57,112 nucleotides of DNA from Bacteroidales bacterium (GCA_031265445.1 JAISCQ010000045.1:1-57112), one strand, 5' to 3'. Shown: positions 1 to 8,842, counted from the first letter of the stretch. The notes: generated by a model not told the origin, from the sequence alone. Translations and numbers: made by a program.

Positions 1-426
1 GGCGCACCGATATTATTCAGCATTTCCACCATTATAGAAAAAAACAGAAACCAATATTATGATGCTCTGAAAAACGCTCAAAGTTCTTTAGAAATCAGCG
101 ACTGGATAACTTATTTTGCAGATGTGATTCTACAGGCACAGGCGGAAGCGTTACAAACCGTCAAGTTTTCTTTATACAAAATGGCATTTTTTGACAGGTA
201 TAAAACCGAATTAGGCGAGCGTGAATTGAAAGCGGTAAACAAAATGTTTGACGCGGGCGCTGATGGTTTTGAAGGCGGAATGACTGCTAAAAAATATATG
301 TCAATAACCCGCACTTCAAAAGCGACTGCTACCCGCGACTTGCAACACCTGGTAGAAATCGGCGTTTTTGTTGCACAGGGAAGCGGTCGTAATGTTCATT
401 ATCAATTAGATAAAAATTATGAATGA
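1..426 (+). CDS. Fic family protein, C-terminal part (5' end outside window)
   Basis: The reading frame is open from base 1 and stops at 424-426, so about 141 C-terminal residues are present and the Fic catalytic core (HPFxxGNG) lies outside. The visible part starts with a helix reading LFSISTIIEKNRNQYYDAL and continues with SDWITYFADVILQAQAEAL, the usual helical segment after the Fic core in DUF4172-type Fic proteins. It ends in a winged-helix-like segment (residues about 80-140) with KKYMSITRTSKATATRDLQ, a helix-turn-helix resembling those of self-regulating Fic AMP-transferases. In the family the enzyme modifies target proteins with AMP. The substrate cannot be inferred here. A hairpin terminator follows at once. 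Confidence 0.75.
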   Translation, partial: GAPILFSISTIIEKNRNQYYDALKNAQSSLEISDWITYFADVILQAQAEALQTVKFSLYKMAFFDRYKTELGERELKAVNKMFDAGADGFEGGMTAKKYMSITRTSKATATRDLQHLVEIGVFVAQGSGRNVHYQLDKNYE

Positions 427-431
427 TTATT

Positions 432-468
432 GACCCTGACAGGTCTGGCGACCCTGTCAGGTCGTTTT
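432..468 (+). terminator. Hairpin terminator after the Fic gene
   Basis: Two nearly complementary arms, CCTGACAGGTC and GACCCTGTCAGG, flank a 4-base loop and are followed by CGTTTTA. The GACCTGACAGG-type arm recurs in other gaps of this window (near 11620 and 17945), so it belongs to a small dispersed repeat family as well as looking like a terminator. Confidence 0.5.
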
Positions 469-507
469 ATGCAAGCTTACGCCCAATCTGTCTTATTGAC
501 CCTGTAA

Positions 508-533
508 GTAGAGACGATGCATCACGTCTCTAC
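508..533. repeat. Dispersed palindrome, GTAGAGACG family, copy 1
   Basis: Arms GTAGAGACG and CGTCTCTAC flank an ATGCAT core. Two closer-to-perfect relatives occur at 17878-17905 and 31739-31766. All three lie in gaps just after genes. This is a REP-like palindrome and may act as a bidirectional terminator or RNA stabiliser. Confidence 0.7.
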
Positions 534-541
534 AACGCAGC

Positions 542-840
542 CTGACAACTTATATGTATTCGCGGTTTACTTATCCCTGTCCGCGATCAACTCACGTCTG
601 TCCGCGATCAACTTATGCCTGTCCGCGCTCAACTTATGTCTATCCGCGCTCAACTTATGCTTATCCGCGGTTTACTCATGTCTATCCGCGATCAACTTAT
701 GCTTATCCGCGGTTTACTCATGTCTATCCGCGCTCAACTTATGCCTGTCCGCGCTCAACTTATGTTTGTCCGCGCTCAACTTATGCTTATCCGCGCTCAA
801 CTTATGTCTGTCCGCGGTCAACTCTGACCTTTTTAAATCG
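542..840 (+). repeat. 21-bp tandem repeat array 1
   Basis: Twelve complete 21-bp units run from 560 to 811, with a thirteenth broken unit after them. Each unit reads CCGCG, one variable base, usually TCAACTTATG (in two internal units TTTACTCATG), two pyrimidines and then TRT. Variation is confined to a few positions and is mostly C/T or A/G. Units abut with no spacers. Left edge: CTGACAAC then TTATATGTATTCGCGG. Right edge: TCAACTCTGACC then TTTTTAAATCG. Both edges recur in inverted orientation at 13926-14095, so this is a defined element. Because 21 is a multiple of 3, all three forward frames stay open and give spurious ORFs. The right edge ends about 40 bp before the promoter of the next gene. 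Confidence 0.95.
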
Positions 841-880
841 TTAATATCGTTAATATGTTTCCCAAATGCCGAAATAAGTA

Positions 881-888
881 TAGCTTTG
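881..888 (+). promoter_or_regulatory. Bacteroidetes -7 box for the aminotransferase gene
   Basis: TAGCTTTG matches TAnnTTTG and sits 25 bp before the ATG at 914. A GTTTCCC stretch about 20 bp upstream could serve as a weak -33 element. Confidence 0.45.
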
Positions 889-913
889 AACCCTGAATCA
901 TCAGTTCATTTTC

Positions 914-1711
914 ATGCTCTGTCATACCATCATCATCAACAATCATCCGGCCGGCGCCGCCACATTCGCACCTCCGTCCGGACATGGCCTGCTTTACGAA
1001 GTGATCCGTGTTACCGGCGGCGCGTTTCTTTTCCTGAACGATCATGTCGACCGGCTGAACAACTCTGCGCAGTTAGCGGGTGTCGGGCTTGCGCTGTCTG
1101 CCGCCGATGTGCGGAAACAGCTGGAGCAGCTGCTGCAACAAAACGGGGTGCAAACCGGGAACATCAGGATGGAATATTACTTCGCTGCCGGAAAGGTGCA
1201 GTACCAGGCGGCTTACTTTATCCCGCATCATTATCCGTCCGGTCAGGACTACCGGGAGGGCGTGAAGACATCTCTTCTCGTTGCCGAACGCATAAGGCCG
1301 AACGCCAAAATCATGCAGCCGGAACTTAGAGACACAGCCAACCGGATCATTGCCGAAAAGAACCTGTACGAAGTTATTCTGGTACACCCGGACGGATATA
1401 TTACCGAAGGTTCGCGTTCTACCGTCTTTATGGTGAAGGACGGCACGCTGTACACCGCTCCCGAAGCCGACGTGCTGCCGGGCATCACCCGCAGGTATGT
1501 ATTACGGATCTGTCGCGACCTGTCGATTGCACTGACGGAAGCGCGCATAACGACCGACGAATTGTACGGCATGGATGCGGTTTTCATTGCAGGCACATCG
1601 CCCGGGGTATTGCCCGTAGCGCTGGTGGACGCGTATCGGTTTGATCCTGCGAACGCAACCGTCCGGCAAATCATGAAGAAATATGATGAGCTGTCAGGTT
1701 TTGACCGTTAA
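914..1711 (+). CDS. Class IV aminotransferase / aminodeoxychorismate lyase family
   Basis: 265 residues, a normal length for fold-type IV PLP enzymes (branched-chain aminotransferase, D-amino-acid aminotransferase, PabC). The expected pattern is visible: a PNAK motif with the likely Schiff-base lysine K132, then YEVILVHPDGYITEGSRS with E165 holding the PLP nitrogen, then VLPGITRRYV, and a late FIAGTSPGVLPV loop that replaces the classical GTA. The enzyme is cytoplasmic. Its exact reaction cannot be told from motifs. Bacteroidales often use such stand-alone genes as PabC-like lyases in folate synthesis. The start is the first ATG after a TAnnTTTG box. It stands alone, 94 bp before the Rel gene. 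Confidence 0.8.
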   Translation: MLCHTIIINNHPAGAATFAPPSGHGLLYEVIRVTGGAFLFLNDHVDRLNNSAQLAGVGLALSAADVRKQLEQLLQQNGVQTGNIRMEYYFAAGKVQYQAAYFIPHHYPSGQDYREGVKTSLLVAERIRPNAKIMQPELRDTANRIIAEKNLYEVILVHPDGYITEGSRSTVFMVKDGTLYTAPEADVLPGITRRYVLRICRDLSIALTEARITTDELYGMDAVFIAGTSPGVLPVALVDAYRFDPANATVRQIMKKYDELSGFDR

Positions 1712-1741
1712 ATCCGGCGTTGTCCGGTACAGACAAATATC

Positions 1742-1770
1742 TTGCCGAAACCAAAATTTACTTAACTTTG
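1742..1770 (+). promoter_or_regulatory. Promoter of the Rel/SpoT gene
   Basis: TAACTTTG at 1763-1770 is a full TAnnTTTG -7 box, with TTG at 1742-1744 as -33 element 18 bp upstream. The 5' leader is about 30 bases. Confidence 0.6.
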
Positions 1771-1805
1771 TACGTTATTAAGTAATTAAATTTGAGTCAT
1801 CGTAT

Positions 1806-4058
1806 ATGTCGGTACTAACCGAAGCGGAAGAAATAGCCATCCAGAATCAGTTTCAGGAGCTGCTTCATGTCTGTACGTTTATTCGTTCGAATGAAGACCG
1901 CGACCTGATCCGTAAAGCATTCGACGTGGCTTACGAAGCGCACTGTAACATGCGCCGCAAGTCGGGCGAACCTTACATCATCCACCCGATGTATGTGGCG
2001 CGTATTGTGGTGGTGGAGATCGGGCTGGGCACCACATCGGTAGTATCGGCGCTTCTGCATGACGTGGTGGAGGACAATCCCGAATATACGCTGGATTTCA
2101 TCCGTAGCCAGTTTGGCCCGAAAGTGGCCCTGATTGTGGATGGATTAACCAAGATTTCGGATGTTTTCGACAATAATTCTTCGCTGCAGGCCGAAAATTT
2201 CCGCAAGATGCTGCTCACCATCTCGGACGACCTGCGGGTGATCCTCATCAAGTTAGCCGACCGCCTGCACAATATGCGTACGCTGGATGCCCTGTCGCCC
2301 GAAAAACAGATCAAGATCGCCAGCGAAACCATCTACCTGTATGCTCCTATGGCACACCGGCTCGGTTTCTATTCCATCAAGCAGGAACTCGAAGACCTCA
2401 GCCTCAAATACCGCCATCCGAAAATCTATTCGGACATTGTCAATTTACTGAAAGACAGCGAAGAAAAACGGACGAACTCCGTCGAGGAATTTATGGTTCC
2501 CATCAGGCAGAAACTGGTCGACAATGGGTATAAGTTCGAGATGACAGGCCGTTCAAAATCCATATACTCCATCTATTACAAGATGCAGCATAAGGGCGTC
2601 CCGTTCGAGGAAATATACGACCTGTCGGCCATCAGGATCGTGTTCGATCCCGACCCGGATGTCCCCGAAAAGAAACAATGCTGGAATATCTATGCATTGA
2701 TAACGGACATTTACACACCCAAGCACGACCGGATCCGCGACTGGGTGAGTACGCCCAAAGCCAACGGATACGAAGCGCTGCACATCACCGTAATGGGTAA
2801 CGACGGTAAATGGGTGGAAGTACAGATACGTACCCGGCGTATGGACGATATTGCCGAAAAGGGTTTTGCAGCACACTGGAAATATAAGGGCGTAGCCTCG
2901 TCGGAATCGGAATTGGACAAATGGCTGCGGAAAATCAAGGAGTCGATACAGGACCCGAATGCTGACGCGATGGAGTTTATCGACGATTTCAAAATGAACC
3001 TTTTTGCCCATGAGATACAGGTATTTACACCGAAAGGTCAAATCAAAACCCTGCCACAAAAAGCAACAACGCTCGATTTCGCCTACGAAATACACTCCGA
3101 GATAGGCAACAGGGCTATTGCCGCCAAGGTGAACCACAAGCTGCTGCCGCTCAACCACGAGTTACACAGTGGCGACCAGGTAGAAATCATTACTTCGGAC
3201 AAAAAACGGACGCAACGCGAATGGCTGGATGAAGTAACCACCGCCAAGGCCAAAACGAGTATCAAGAACAATATCAAGGCTGAAAACAAAAACCGGGTGG
3301 AACGCGGCAAAACGATTTTCGAGGAAAAACTCAAAACGAATAACGTCACCCCTAATTCGCGCGTCATGCGCAAGCTGCTTGAAGCTTACGATACACAAAC
3401 CAAAGACGAGTTGTACAGCAAAATTGGCGCCGACCTGATCGTTCTCGACGATCTGCCGAAAATCCTGAAACGGAACAGTAAAAACAAATGGATACGCTAC
3501 TGGCAGTTGCAATTGTTTGGGCCCAAGACACGGCCGGCTTCCAACAGGGAACAGCTGATCAATGGCGGCGTAACGGCCGACCCATCGAAGAAGAACATCG
3601 ACGAGTCGAAGCTTAATTACCGGATTGCTAAATGCTGCAACCCGATCCCCGGCGACGATGTGGTGGGATACCTCAACCCGTCGAATGACATGATCCTGAT
3701 ACACAAATCGCGCTGTCCCAATGCTGTGAAGCTTTCGTCCAACCGCGGCAACCTGATTGTCCCCGTGAAATGGACCACCTACAAAATGTTTTCGTTTTTA
3801 GCAAAGATCGCCATACAGGGCATCGACCGTCCCGACATTTACCTGCAAATAACGACCCAGATTACCGAGGAGTTGAACGTCAACATCCGCACCTTCAACA
3901 TGTCGAGCCATGACGGCATTTTCGAAGGCGCCATCGAACTGTACGTACACGACACCATCGACCTGGACAACCTGATGAAACGCCTCAAAGGCCTCAAAGG
4001 CGTAGAATCCGTGAAACGAATGGAAATATTAGACCAGACGAAGGAAGAAGTTCAGTAA
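1806..4058 (+). CDS. spoT: Rel/SpoT-family (p)ppGpp synthetase/hydrolase
   Basis: 750 residues, the normal length of long RelA/SpoT homologues. Domains in order: HD hydrolase (about 30-190) with HPMYVA and LLHDVVED near 83; ppGpp synthetase (about 225-370) with SIYSIYYKM, IYDLSAIRIVF and STPKANGYEALHI; TGS (about 400-460) starting at IQVFTPKGQIKTLP; helical region; the conserved-cysteine segment AKCCNPIPGDD near 607; C-terminal ACT (about 675-745). The intact HD motif suggests ppGpp hydrolysis as well as synthesis, so this is probably the bifunctional stringent-response enzyme. It is cytoplasmic and ribosome-associated. It is monocistronic, with its own promoter, and converges on corA across a shared hairpin. 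Confidence 0.93.
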   Translation: MSVLTEAEEIAIQNQFQELLHVCTFIRSNEDRDLIRKAFDVAYEAHCNMRRKSGEPYIIHPMYVARIVVVEIGLGTTSVVSALLHDVVEDNPEYTLDFIRSQFGPKVALIVDGLTKISDVFDNNSSLQAENFRKMLLTISDDLRVILIKLADRLHNMRTLDALSPEKQIKIASETIYLYAPMAHRLGFYSIKQELEDLSLKYRHPKIYSDIVNLLKDSEEKRTNSVEEFMVPIRQKLVDNGYKFEMTGRSKSIYSIYYKMQHKGVPFEEIYDLSAIRIVFDPDPDVPEKKQCWNIYALITDIYTPKHDRIRDWVSTPKANGYEALHITVMGNDGKWVEVQIRTRRMDDIAEKGFAAHWKYKGVASSESELDKWLRKIKESIQDPNADAMEFIDDFKMNLFAHEIQVFTPKGQIKTLPQKATTLDFAYEIHSEIGNRAIAAKVNHKLLPLNHELHSGDQVEIITSDKKRTQREWLDEVTTAKAKTSIKNNIKAENKNRVERGKTIFEEKLKTNNVTPNSRVMRKLLEAYDTQTKDELYSKIGADLIVLDDLPKILKRNSKNKWIRYWQLQLFGPKTRPASNREQLINGGVTADPSKKNIDESKLNYRIAKCCNPIPGDDVVGYLNPSNDMILIHKSRCPNAVKLSSNRGNLIVPVKWTTYKMFSFLAKIAIQGIDRPDIYLQITTQITEELNVNIRTFNMSSHDGIFEGAIELYVHDTIDLDNLMKRLKGLKGVESVKRMEILDQTKEEVQ

Positions 4059-4077
4059 CCTGAACAGATGTAAAGTT

Positions 4078-4104
4078 CCGGGTTTAAAGCCGGGCAAAAC
4101 CCGG
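4078..4104. terminator. Bidirectional hairpin between spoT and corA
   Basis: CCGGGTTT at 4078-4085 pairs with AAACCCGG at 4097-4104 around an 11-base loop. It sits between two convergent stop codons. There is no strong T run, so this is terminator-like only. Confidence 0.5.
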
Positions 4105-4115
4105 CGCCCACGAAG

Positions 4116-5072
4116 CTACAGCCACTTTTTGCGCTTGAAAAACCATAACATGCTTGCCAGCACGAGAACCATAAAGGCAATGGTGAGATAAAACCCGGAA
4201 AATATGTGCGCACCGGGAAGGTGATCGAAATTCATCCCGTAAATACTCGCAATAAGCGTGGATGGCATGAAGATAATCGTTATCACCGTGAATATCTTGA
4301 TGATTTTGTTCTGTTCGATATTCACCAGACCCAGGAAAGTGTTTTGCAGGTATTCCAGCCGTTCAAAATTGAATTTACTGTAATCGATCAGCGAATTGAT
4401 GTCCTTGATGACGATGGAAAGTATCGGTTTCTCGTCGAGCGGGAATTTAGCGCTTTTGAGCATCGACGAGATTACCCTTTGCTTGTCGATGATGGTCTCA
4501 AGCAGGGTCATCGACTTTTCCTGGAGGTTCTTGATCAAGTGGATCAGTTCTTCGTCCACCTCCTTCGATGTAGTCATCGACCGGCTGAGCGCTGAGATTT
4601 CACGCGTGATGTTCTCGATCAGGTCGGCGTCATAGTCGATCCGCGTAGCCATGAGCGTCACAAGTATCGAATAGCCGGAATTATAATGGCGCGGGCTGGC
4701 CATCACCTTGCGTTCCGTTTCCGAAAACGACCGGAGGTTGCAGTCGCGTACCGAAACCAGGATATTGTTCTTCAAAATGAACGACACGTTTTCTTCGCGA
4801 AATTCATCCTGTTTCAATTGCAGAAAATTGGAGTTGGCTACAATATATTCCTCCGATTCGCTGTAACGCGAACTGCTTTCGATTTCTTCGATTTCCCATT
4901 CTTCGAGGATGTAGATTTTCAGGATATTTTCCAGTTTCTCTTCCGTGGAGCGGCTCACATTGTTCATGTCAATCCACACAAAATCCGACATCGGCCTTAA
5001 CCGAAGCAAGTCAAGGTCTTTGGACACCTTAACTTCGTCCTTTTCGTGATAATACAGCGTGATACCTGCCAT
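4116..5072 (-). CDS. corA: CorA-family magnesium/divalent cation transporter
   Basis: 318 residues. The C terminus has the two CorA membrane helices and the signature IYGMNFDHLPG between them (GMN is the selectivity loop), followed by a basic FFKRKKWL tail. The long N-terminal part is the alpha/beta cytoplasmic funnel plus stalk helix (KSMTLLETIIDKQRVISSML). The start is taken at the ATG at 5072. A longer reading to 5195 exists, but a TAnnTTTG promoter lies inside it at 5093-5100 and an A/G-rich stretch precedes the inner ATG. It acts in the inner membrane. It is transcribed away from the lipoprotein gene at 5209. Confidence 0.88.
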   Translation of the reverse strand: MAGITLYYHEKDEVKVSKDLDLLRLRPMSDFVWIDMNNVSRSTEEKLENILKIYILEEWEIEEIESSSRYSESEEYIVANSNFLQLKQDEFREENVSFILKNNILVSVRDCNLRSFSETERKVMASPRHYNSGYSILVTLMATRIDYDADLIENITREISALSRSMTTSKEVDEELIHLIKNLQEKSMTLLETIIDKQRVISSMLKSAKFPLDEKPILSIVIKDINSLIDYSKFNFERLEYLQNTFLGLVNIEQNKIIKIFTVITIIFMPSTLIASIYGMNFDHLPGAHIFSGFYLTIAFMVLVLASMLWFFKRKKWL

Positions 5073-5092
5073 GGCCTCTTTTTTTGACGCGC

Positions 5093-5100
5093 CAAAAGTA
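5093..5100 (-). promoter_or_regulatory. -7 box for corA
   Basis: On the minus strand this reads TACTTTTG, a full TAnnTTTG match, about 20 bp before the ATG at 5072. It decides the short start for CorA. No clear -33 box was seen. Confidence 0.45.
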
Positions 5101-5135
5101 CATAATTCTTTCCAAATTTTTGTTATCGGTTTGGC

Positions 5136-5143
5136 TAATTTTG
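5136..5143 (+). promoter_or_regulatory. -7 box for the binding-protein gene
   Basis: TAATTTTG matches TAnnTTTG 65 bp before the ATG at 5209. It lies divergent from, and close to, the corA promoter. Confidence 0.4.
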
Positions 5144-5208
5144 AATTTTGAACGTCAGATGATGTAATAACGACCGCCGCACAATTTTGGTACATTGTTT
5201 GTTATCGT

Positions 5209-6393
5209 ATGCAAACAATATCTTTTTACATGTCAATACTCCGGGTTTTACAATATATCCTTCTGTCCGCCGGCTTTATAGCAGGTTTTTCTTCCTGTAT
5301 CGGCAGAGGACAACATGCTGTTACCACATCGGCTGATATTTCTTCCGATTCGGCCATCGTGAACTCTGCACGAGGCTTTACAATGGAAAAGCATGGCGAC
5401 ATCACCCTGCTGACAGTTTCTAATCCGTGGCAGGGTGCGGAAAACGTGGTCTATCGCTACGTATTGCGTCCTAAAGGGAAGGAAATTCCGGCGAAATATG
5501 CGCAGTATACCGTTATTGATACGCCTGTAGAGCGGGTTGTCTGCTTGTCAACCACGCATGTGGCGATGTTATCGGCTTTGGGGAAGGAGTCGAGCATTAA
5601 GGCAATGTCGGGTACGGCGTTTGTGTCGGATACCGTCATCCGTAAAGCCATTGACGCGGGACAGGTTGTGGATATAGGCTATGACCAGGGATTGAACTAC
5701 GAGAAGATCATCAGCCTGAAACCCGATGTGATTTTCGCGTATGGAGTGGGCGAGGAGGTTGCCGGTAATATGGCGCGGCTCGTCAGCCTGGGACAGAAAG
5801 TGGCGTTCAATGCCGAATACCTGGAACGGACAGCCCTCGGAAAAGCCGAGTGGATCAAGTTCATGGCGGCGTTTTACGGGTGCGAAGAGCAAGCCGTTCG
5901 GAAGTTCGACGCCATGAAGGATGAATACGAGTCGCTACGGAATCTGGTAAAGAGCAACGACCGTCCGAAAATATTGTGCGGACTGCCCTGGCAGGGAATT
6001 TGGTACATCCCCGGCGGCGAAACATGGATGGCTGCAATGATCGCCGATGCAGGCGGCCAATATTTATGGGAAGACAATCCCTCGCACGAAAGCATCCCCA
6101 TCAGTATCGAAACCATCGTCCATCAGGGAGTAACAGCCGATTTCTGGATCAATACAGGCGCTGCCCGCACGCTTGCCGAAATCCGTTCGGTGGACGAACG
6201 CTTGCCGCTCATTCATCCATTCCGGGCCGGTGCGGTTTATAATAATTATGCGCGGGCGGGCGCCGGAGGAGGCAACGATTTTTTCGAATCAGGCGTCGTC
6301 AATCCGCAGATCATTCTGAAAGACATGATCAGGATCTTTCACCCGGATTTACTCCCGGATCATATCTTGCATTATTACATGAAATTGGAATAA
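5209..6393 (+). CDS. ABC-transporter substrate-binding lipoprotein, BtuF/FepB-like
   Basis: 394 residues. A lipoprotein signal ends in AGFSSC near residue 30, so the product should be anchored in an envelope membrane facing the periplasm. After a short N-terminal domain comes the class III periplasmic-binding fold: RVVCLSTTHVAMLSALG, then LNYEKIISLKPDVIFAYG, with the long connecting helix, then KILCGLPWQGIWYIPGG and DAGGQYLW. This fold binds cobalamin, haem or ferric siderophores. No permease or ATPase gene adjoins it, so its partner must be encoded elsewhere. An internal ATG at 5230 is an alternative start that still leaves a full signal. Confidence 0.78.
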   Translation: MQTISFYMSILRVLQYILLSAGFIAGFSSCIGRGQHAVTTSADISSDSAIVNSARGFTMEKHGDITLLTVSNPWQGAENVVYRYVLRPKGKEIPAKYAQYTVIDTPVERVVCLSTTHVAMLSALGKESSIKAMSGTAFVSDTVIRKAIDAGQVVDIGYDQGLNYEKIISLKPDVIFAYGVGEEVAGNMARLVSLGQKVAFNAEYLERTALGKAEWIKFMAAFYGCEEQAVRKFDAMKDEYESLRNLVKSNDRPKILCGLPWQGIWYIPGGETWMAAMIADAGGQYLWEDNPSHESIPISIETIVHQGVTADFWINTGAARTLAEIRSVDERLPLIHPFRAGAVYNNYARAGAGGGNDFFESGVVNPQIILKDMIRIFHPDLLPDHILHYYMKLE

Positions 6394-6415
6394 TACTCAA
6401 AAAAAATCACCTGCT

Positions 6416-6449
6416 TTTGTGTAGATATGGAAAATAATGTATAGGTTTG
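6416..6449 (+). promoter_or_regulatory. Promoter of the DUF5063-exonuclease-DUF3810 operon
   Basis: TTTG at 6416-6419 and TAGGTTTG at 6442-6449 are spaced by 22 bp. The leader before the ATG at 6475 is roughly 20 bases. Confidence 0.5.
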
Positions 6450-6474
6450 CTTGATTTTTATAGGCTTGTAATTC

Positions 6475-7074
6475 ATGAATAAAATAGATTTTCTTATTTC
6501 ACCGCAAACAAAAGAGTTTGTAAAACTGTGCCGCAGGTATTTCGAATATCTGGAGAAATTGCCCGACAGGAAAATAACCGATTTCTGGGACATGCAGTTA
6601 CGTTTGTTACCCGAAATCTACACCGGCATATTCCAGCTTCCCGTTATCGATGCGCGTTATGCTTCGGATGTCGAAAAATTTGTGACCGAGCGCACATACA
6701 ATAAAATCTACACCGGCATGGTTGCATATATTGGCGCGCTGGACAAGTTTTCCGATTTCAGCGACCTGAGTCATCCCGGCACGGTGAAGGTAGTCGAAGC
6801 CAGCCTGTCGGAAATGCTTACCGACATATACCAGGAACTGAAGGACTTTGTATTACTGTACGAAACCGGCACGCTCGAAAACATGAACGATGCTATTGCC
6901 GACTGTTTCGATACCTTTGGACAATACTGGGGCGTAAAACTGTTGACTGCAACCCGCATCATCCATGTGAACCTGTATCAGCACCGTTATGCCGAAGCGA
7001 AAAAAGCATCGCAACTGGATGAGGAAGTGGAAGATGAAATGTCCGAAGAATATGATGAAGAAGAAATGGAATAA
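6475..7074 (+). CDS. DUF5063 family protein
   Basis: 199 residues, cytoplasmic, mostly helical, beginning MNKIDFLISPQTKEFVKLC and ending in a very acidic tail (DEEVEDEMSEEYDEEEME). It resembles the Bacteroidetes DUF5063 family, whose function is unknown. It is first in a co-directional run with the 3'-5' exonuclease 52 bp downstream. That pairing is common in Bacteroidales and suggests a nucleic-acid-related role, but no catalytic motif is visible. Confidence 0.75.
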   Translation: MNKIDFLISPQTKEFVKLCRRYFEYLEKLPDRKITDFWDMQLRLLPEIYTGIFQLPVIDARYASDVEKFVTERTYNKIYTGMVAYIGALDKFSDFSDLSHPGTVKVVEASLSEMLTDIYQELKDFVLLYETGTLENMNDAIADCFDTFGQYWGVKLLTATRIIHVNLYQHRYAEAKKASQLDEEVEDEMSEEYDEEEME

Positions 7075-7126
7075 CATCATGCCTGTTTGCCGAATAGTGA
7101 ACCAACCCGTCCGATGAGGTAGAAGC

Positions 7127-7702
7127 ATGTTTGTGTCCGAGATTTCCAATGATGAGCTTCACGCATTGTCGTTGATCCGTTTCGAGGGGAAGATACATGT
7201 GATTGAGCGCCCGGGAGCGGCCGAAACAGCAGTCGCCCGCTTAAGATCTTATCCCGTGCTGGGTTTTGATACCGAAACGCGTCCGTCATTTACCAAAGGC
7301 AAAGTGAATCATGTAGCGCTTCTGCAATTATCCACTGCCTCCGAAGCTTTTTTGTTCCGTCTTTGCAGGATGGACGTGCCCAAGAGCCTGCTGGCATTGC
7401 TGTCCGATCCTCATATCCTGAAAATAGGCGCCGCCATCAAAAACGACATTGATGTACTGAGGCGTTCTGCAAAAATACAGCCTTGCGGATTTATCGACTT
7501 GCAGGATATGGTGCAGAAATTCAACATCAAGAATATCGGGTTGGCCAAAATGGCGGGTATCGTACTGGGTGTTCGCATCTCGAAATCGCAGCAACTCTCC
7601 AACTGGGAAAACGACATCCTCACCGAAGCCCAGCAACGCTACGCTGCCACCGATGCATGGATGTGTTACCTGATATACGAAAAACTCAACCGGTCATCTT
7701 GA
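7127..7702 (+). CDS. DEDDy 3'-5' exonuclease (RNase D-like domain)
   Basis: 191 residues, a stand-alone DnaQ-like exonuclease domain. Exo I: VLGFDTETRPSF (Asp and Glu). Exo II: KIGAAIKNDIDVLRR (Asp). Exo III: QRYAATDAWMCYLIYEKL (Tyr and Asp four apart, hence DEDDy). The fold hydrolyses RNA or DNA from the 3' end with two metal ions. It lacks the HRDC domains of RNase D and is close to the small WRN-exonuclease-like proteins of Bacteroidetes. Its stop overlaps the next start. Confidence 0.88.
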   Translation: MFVSEISNDELHALSLIRFEGKIHVIERPGAAETAVARLRSYPVLGFDTETRPSFTKGKVNHVALLQLSTASEAFLFRLCRMDVPKSLLALLSDPHILKIGAAIKNDIDVLRRSAKIQPCGFIDLQDMVQKFNIKNIGLAKMAGIVLGVRISKSQQLSNWENDILTEAQQRYAATDAWMCYLIYEKLNRSS

Positions 7703-8751
7703 AAAAAATCTTCATACAATCAGGGGTTGGGTTTCTTTTCCTGGCATTTATTTTTCTTTGTACGCGTATCCCGGTACTGGCAGAGGCGTACATGCATTAT
7801 TGTTACCCGATAATAGCCGCTGTCCTTTCATTCCTTACTCGCTGGGCGCCATTCTCGCTGTTGGATGTACTGATCATTGTGGCAATGATATGGTTGCCCG
7901 GCAGCATCGTGGCGATGTGTATGCGGCGGTTGAAATTTCGCCGTTGGGCAAGCATTTGCCTGTTGTCTGTTTTGTGGATGATCGTCTGGTTTTACATGGC
8001 TTGGGGTATTGGGTACTTCCGTCCGGGTTTTCATGAACGTTTCGGCGTGGAACAACCCAGGGAAGACCGGGAGTTTTTCGAAGCATTTGTCATTCGTTAC
8101 ATCGATTCGCTGAATCATGCGTACATAGCCGATCCGTATTTCGATGTCAGGGAGATCGATCGCGAAATAGAGGCTTTGTACGAAAAACGCCGCGAATCAA
8201 CGCGCTTGCCTTACCCGTGCGGTTGGCGACGCACCAAAAAAACCATCACCGAGCCTCTGATGACCCGGATGGGCGTTTCGGGCTATTTCGATCCGTTTTT
8301 TAACGAAGTGCAAGTCAATAATTACGCGCTTCCCATCACCTATCCGTACACCCTGGCGCACGAGAAAGCGCACCAGTTCGGCATTGCCAGCGAGGCGGAG
8401 TGTAACCTCTACGCAACCGTTGTTTGCACATCGAGCGCTCACCCCTTAGTTCGGTACAGCGGCTACCTGCAAACAGTGTCTTATTTGCTCGGTAACCTGC
8501 GGAAGATTTCGCCCGACCGCTACAAAGAGACCGCCGGTCAGATCGATCCGCGTATCATAGCCGATTATCGCGCCATACGGGAACATTGGACAAAAGCGCT
8601 GAACCCAGCCCTGTCAGCTGTTCAGGATAAAGTGTACGACGCTTACCTCAAAACCAATCAGCAACAAAGCGGTATTTTGAGCTACTCTGAAATGGTGGGG
8701 CTACTGCTTGCCTGGGATACGATTGATCAACAAAATACGACCGAAAAGTAA
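7699..8751 (+). CDS. DUF3810 membrane-anchored putative zinc metallopeptidase
   Basis: 350 residues if it starts at TTG 7699, which overlaps the exonuclease stop as TTGA. The next in-frame ATG (7792) would remove the first membrane helix. There are three N-terminal hydrophobic helices within the first 100 residues, then a soluble domain. Near residue 222 is AHEKAHQFGIASEAE, an HExxH zinc site with a following Glu as likely third ligand. DUF3810 is a Bacteroidetes family of unknown substrate. Translational coupling to the exonuclease is inferred from the overlap. Confidence 0.72.
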   Translation: MKKIFIQSGVGFLFLAFIFLCTRIPVLAEAYMHYCYPIIAAVLSFLTRWAPFSLLDVLIIVAMIWLPGSIVAMCMRRLKFRRWASICLLSVLWMIVWFYMAWGIGYFRPGFHERFGVEQPREDREFFEAFVIRYIDSLNHAYIADPYFDVREIDREIEALYEKRRESTRLPYPCGWRRTKKTITEPLMTRMGVSGYFDPFFNEVQVNNYALPITYPYTLAHEKAHQFGIASEAECNLYATVVCTSSAHPLVRYSGYLQTVSYLLGNLRKISPDRYKETAGQIDPRIIADYRAIREHWTKALNPALSAVQDKVYDAYLKTNQQQSGILSYSEMVGLLLAWDTIDQQNTTEK

Positions 8752-8842
8752 AAAGATTTTGGAACCAACCAACCCCCGTAGCATGGAAATTCGCATCTCA
8801 GCCTGAAGTGCAGAAAATTGACACTCATATAAAACCTTTCTC

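Noticed and set aside
542-840. CRISPR array
   Set aside because: Units abut directly with no unique spacers and vary internally. No cas genes are in the window. The same holds for the other three arrays.
517-1329. Repeat-encoded protein (NLCLSAL-like heptads) running into the aminotransferase region
   Set aside because: The frame exists only because a 21-bp unit without stops keeps every frame open. It runs antisense-like through a real gene in another frame.
4116-5195. Longer CorA start at 5195
   Set aside because: The extra 41 residues are not CorA-like, and a TAnnTTTG promoter lies within them, right before a better start.
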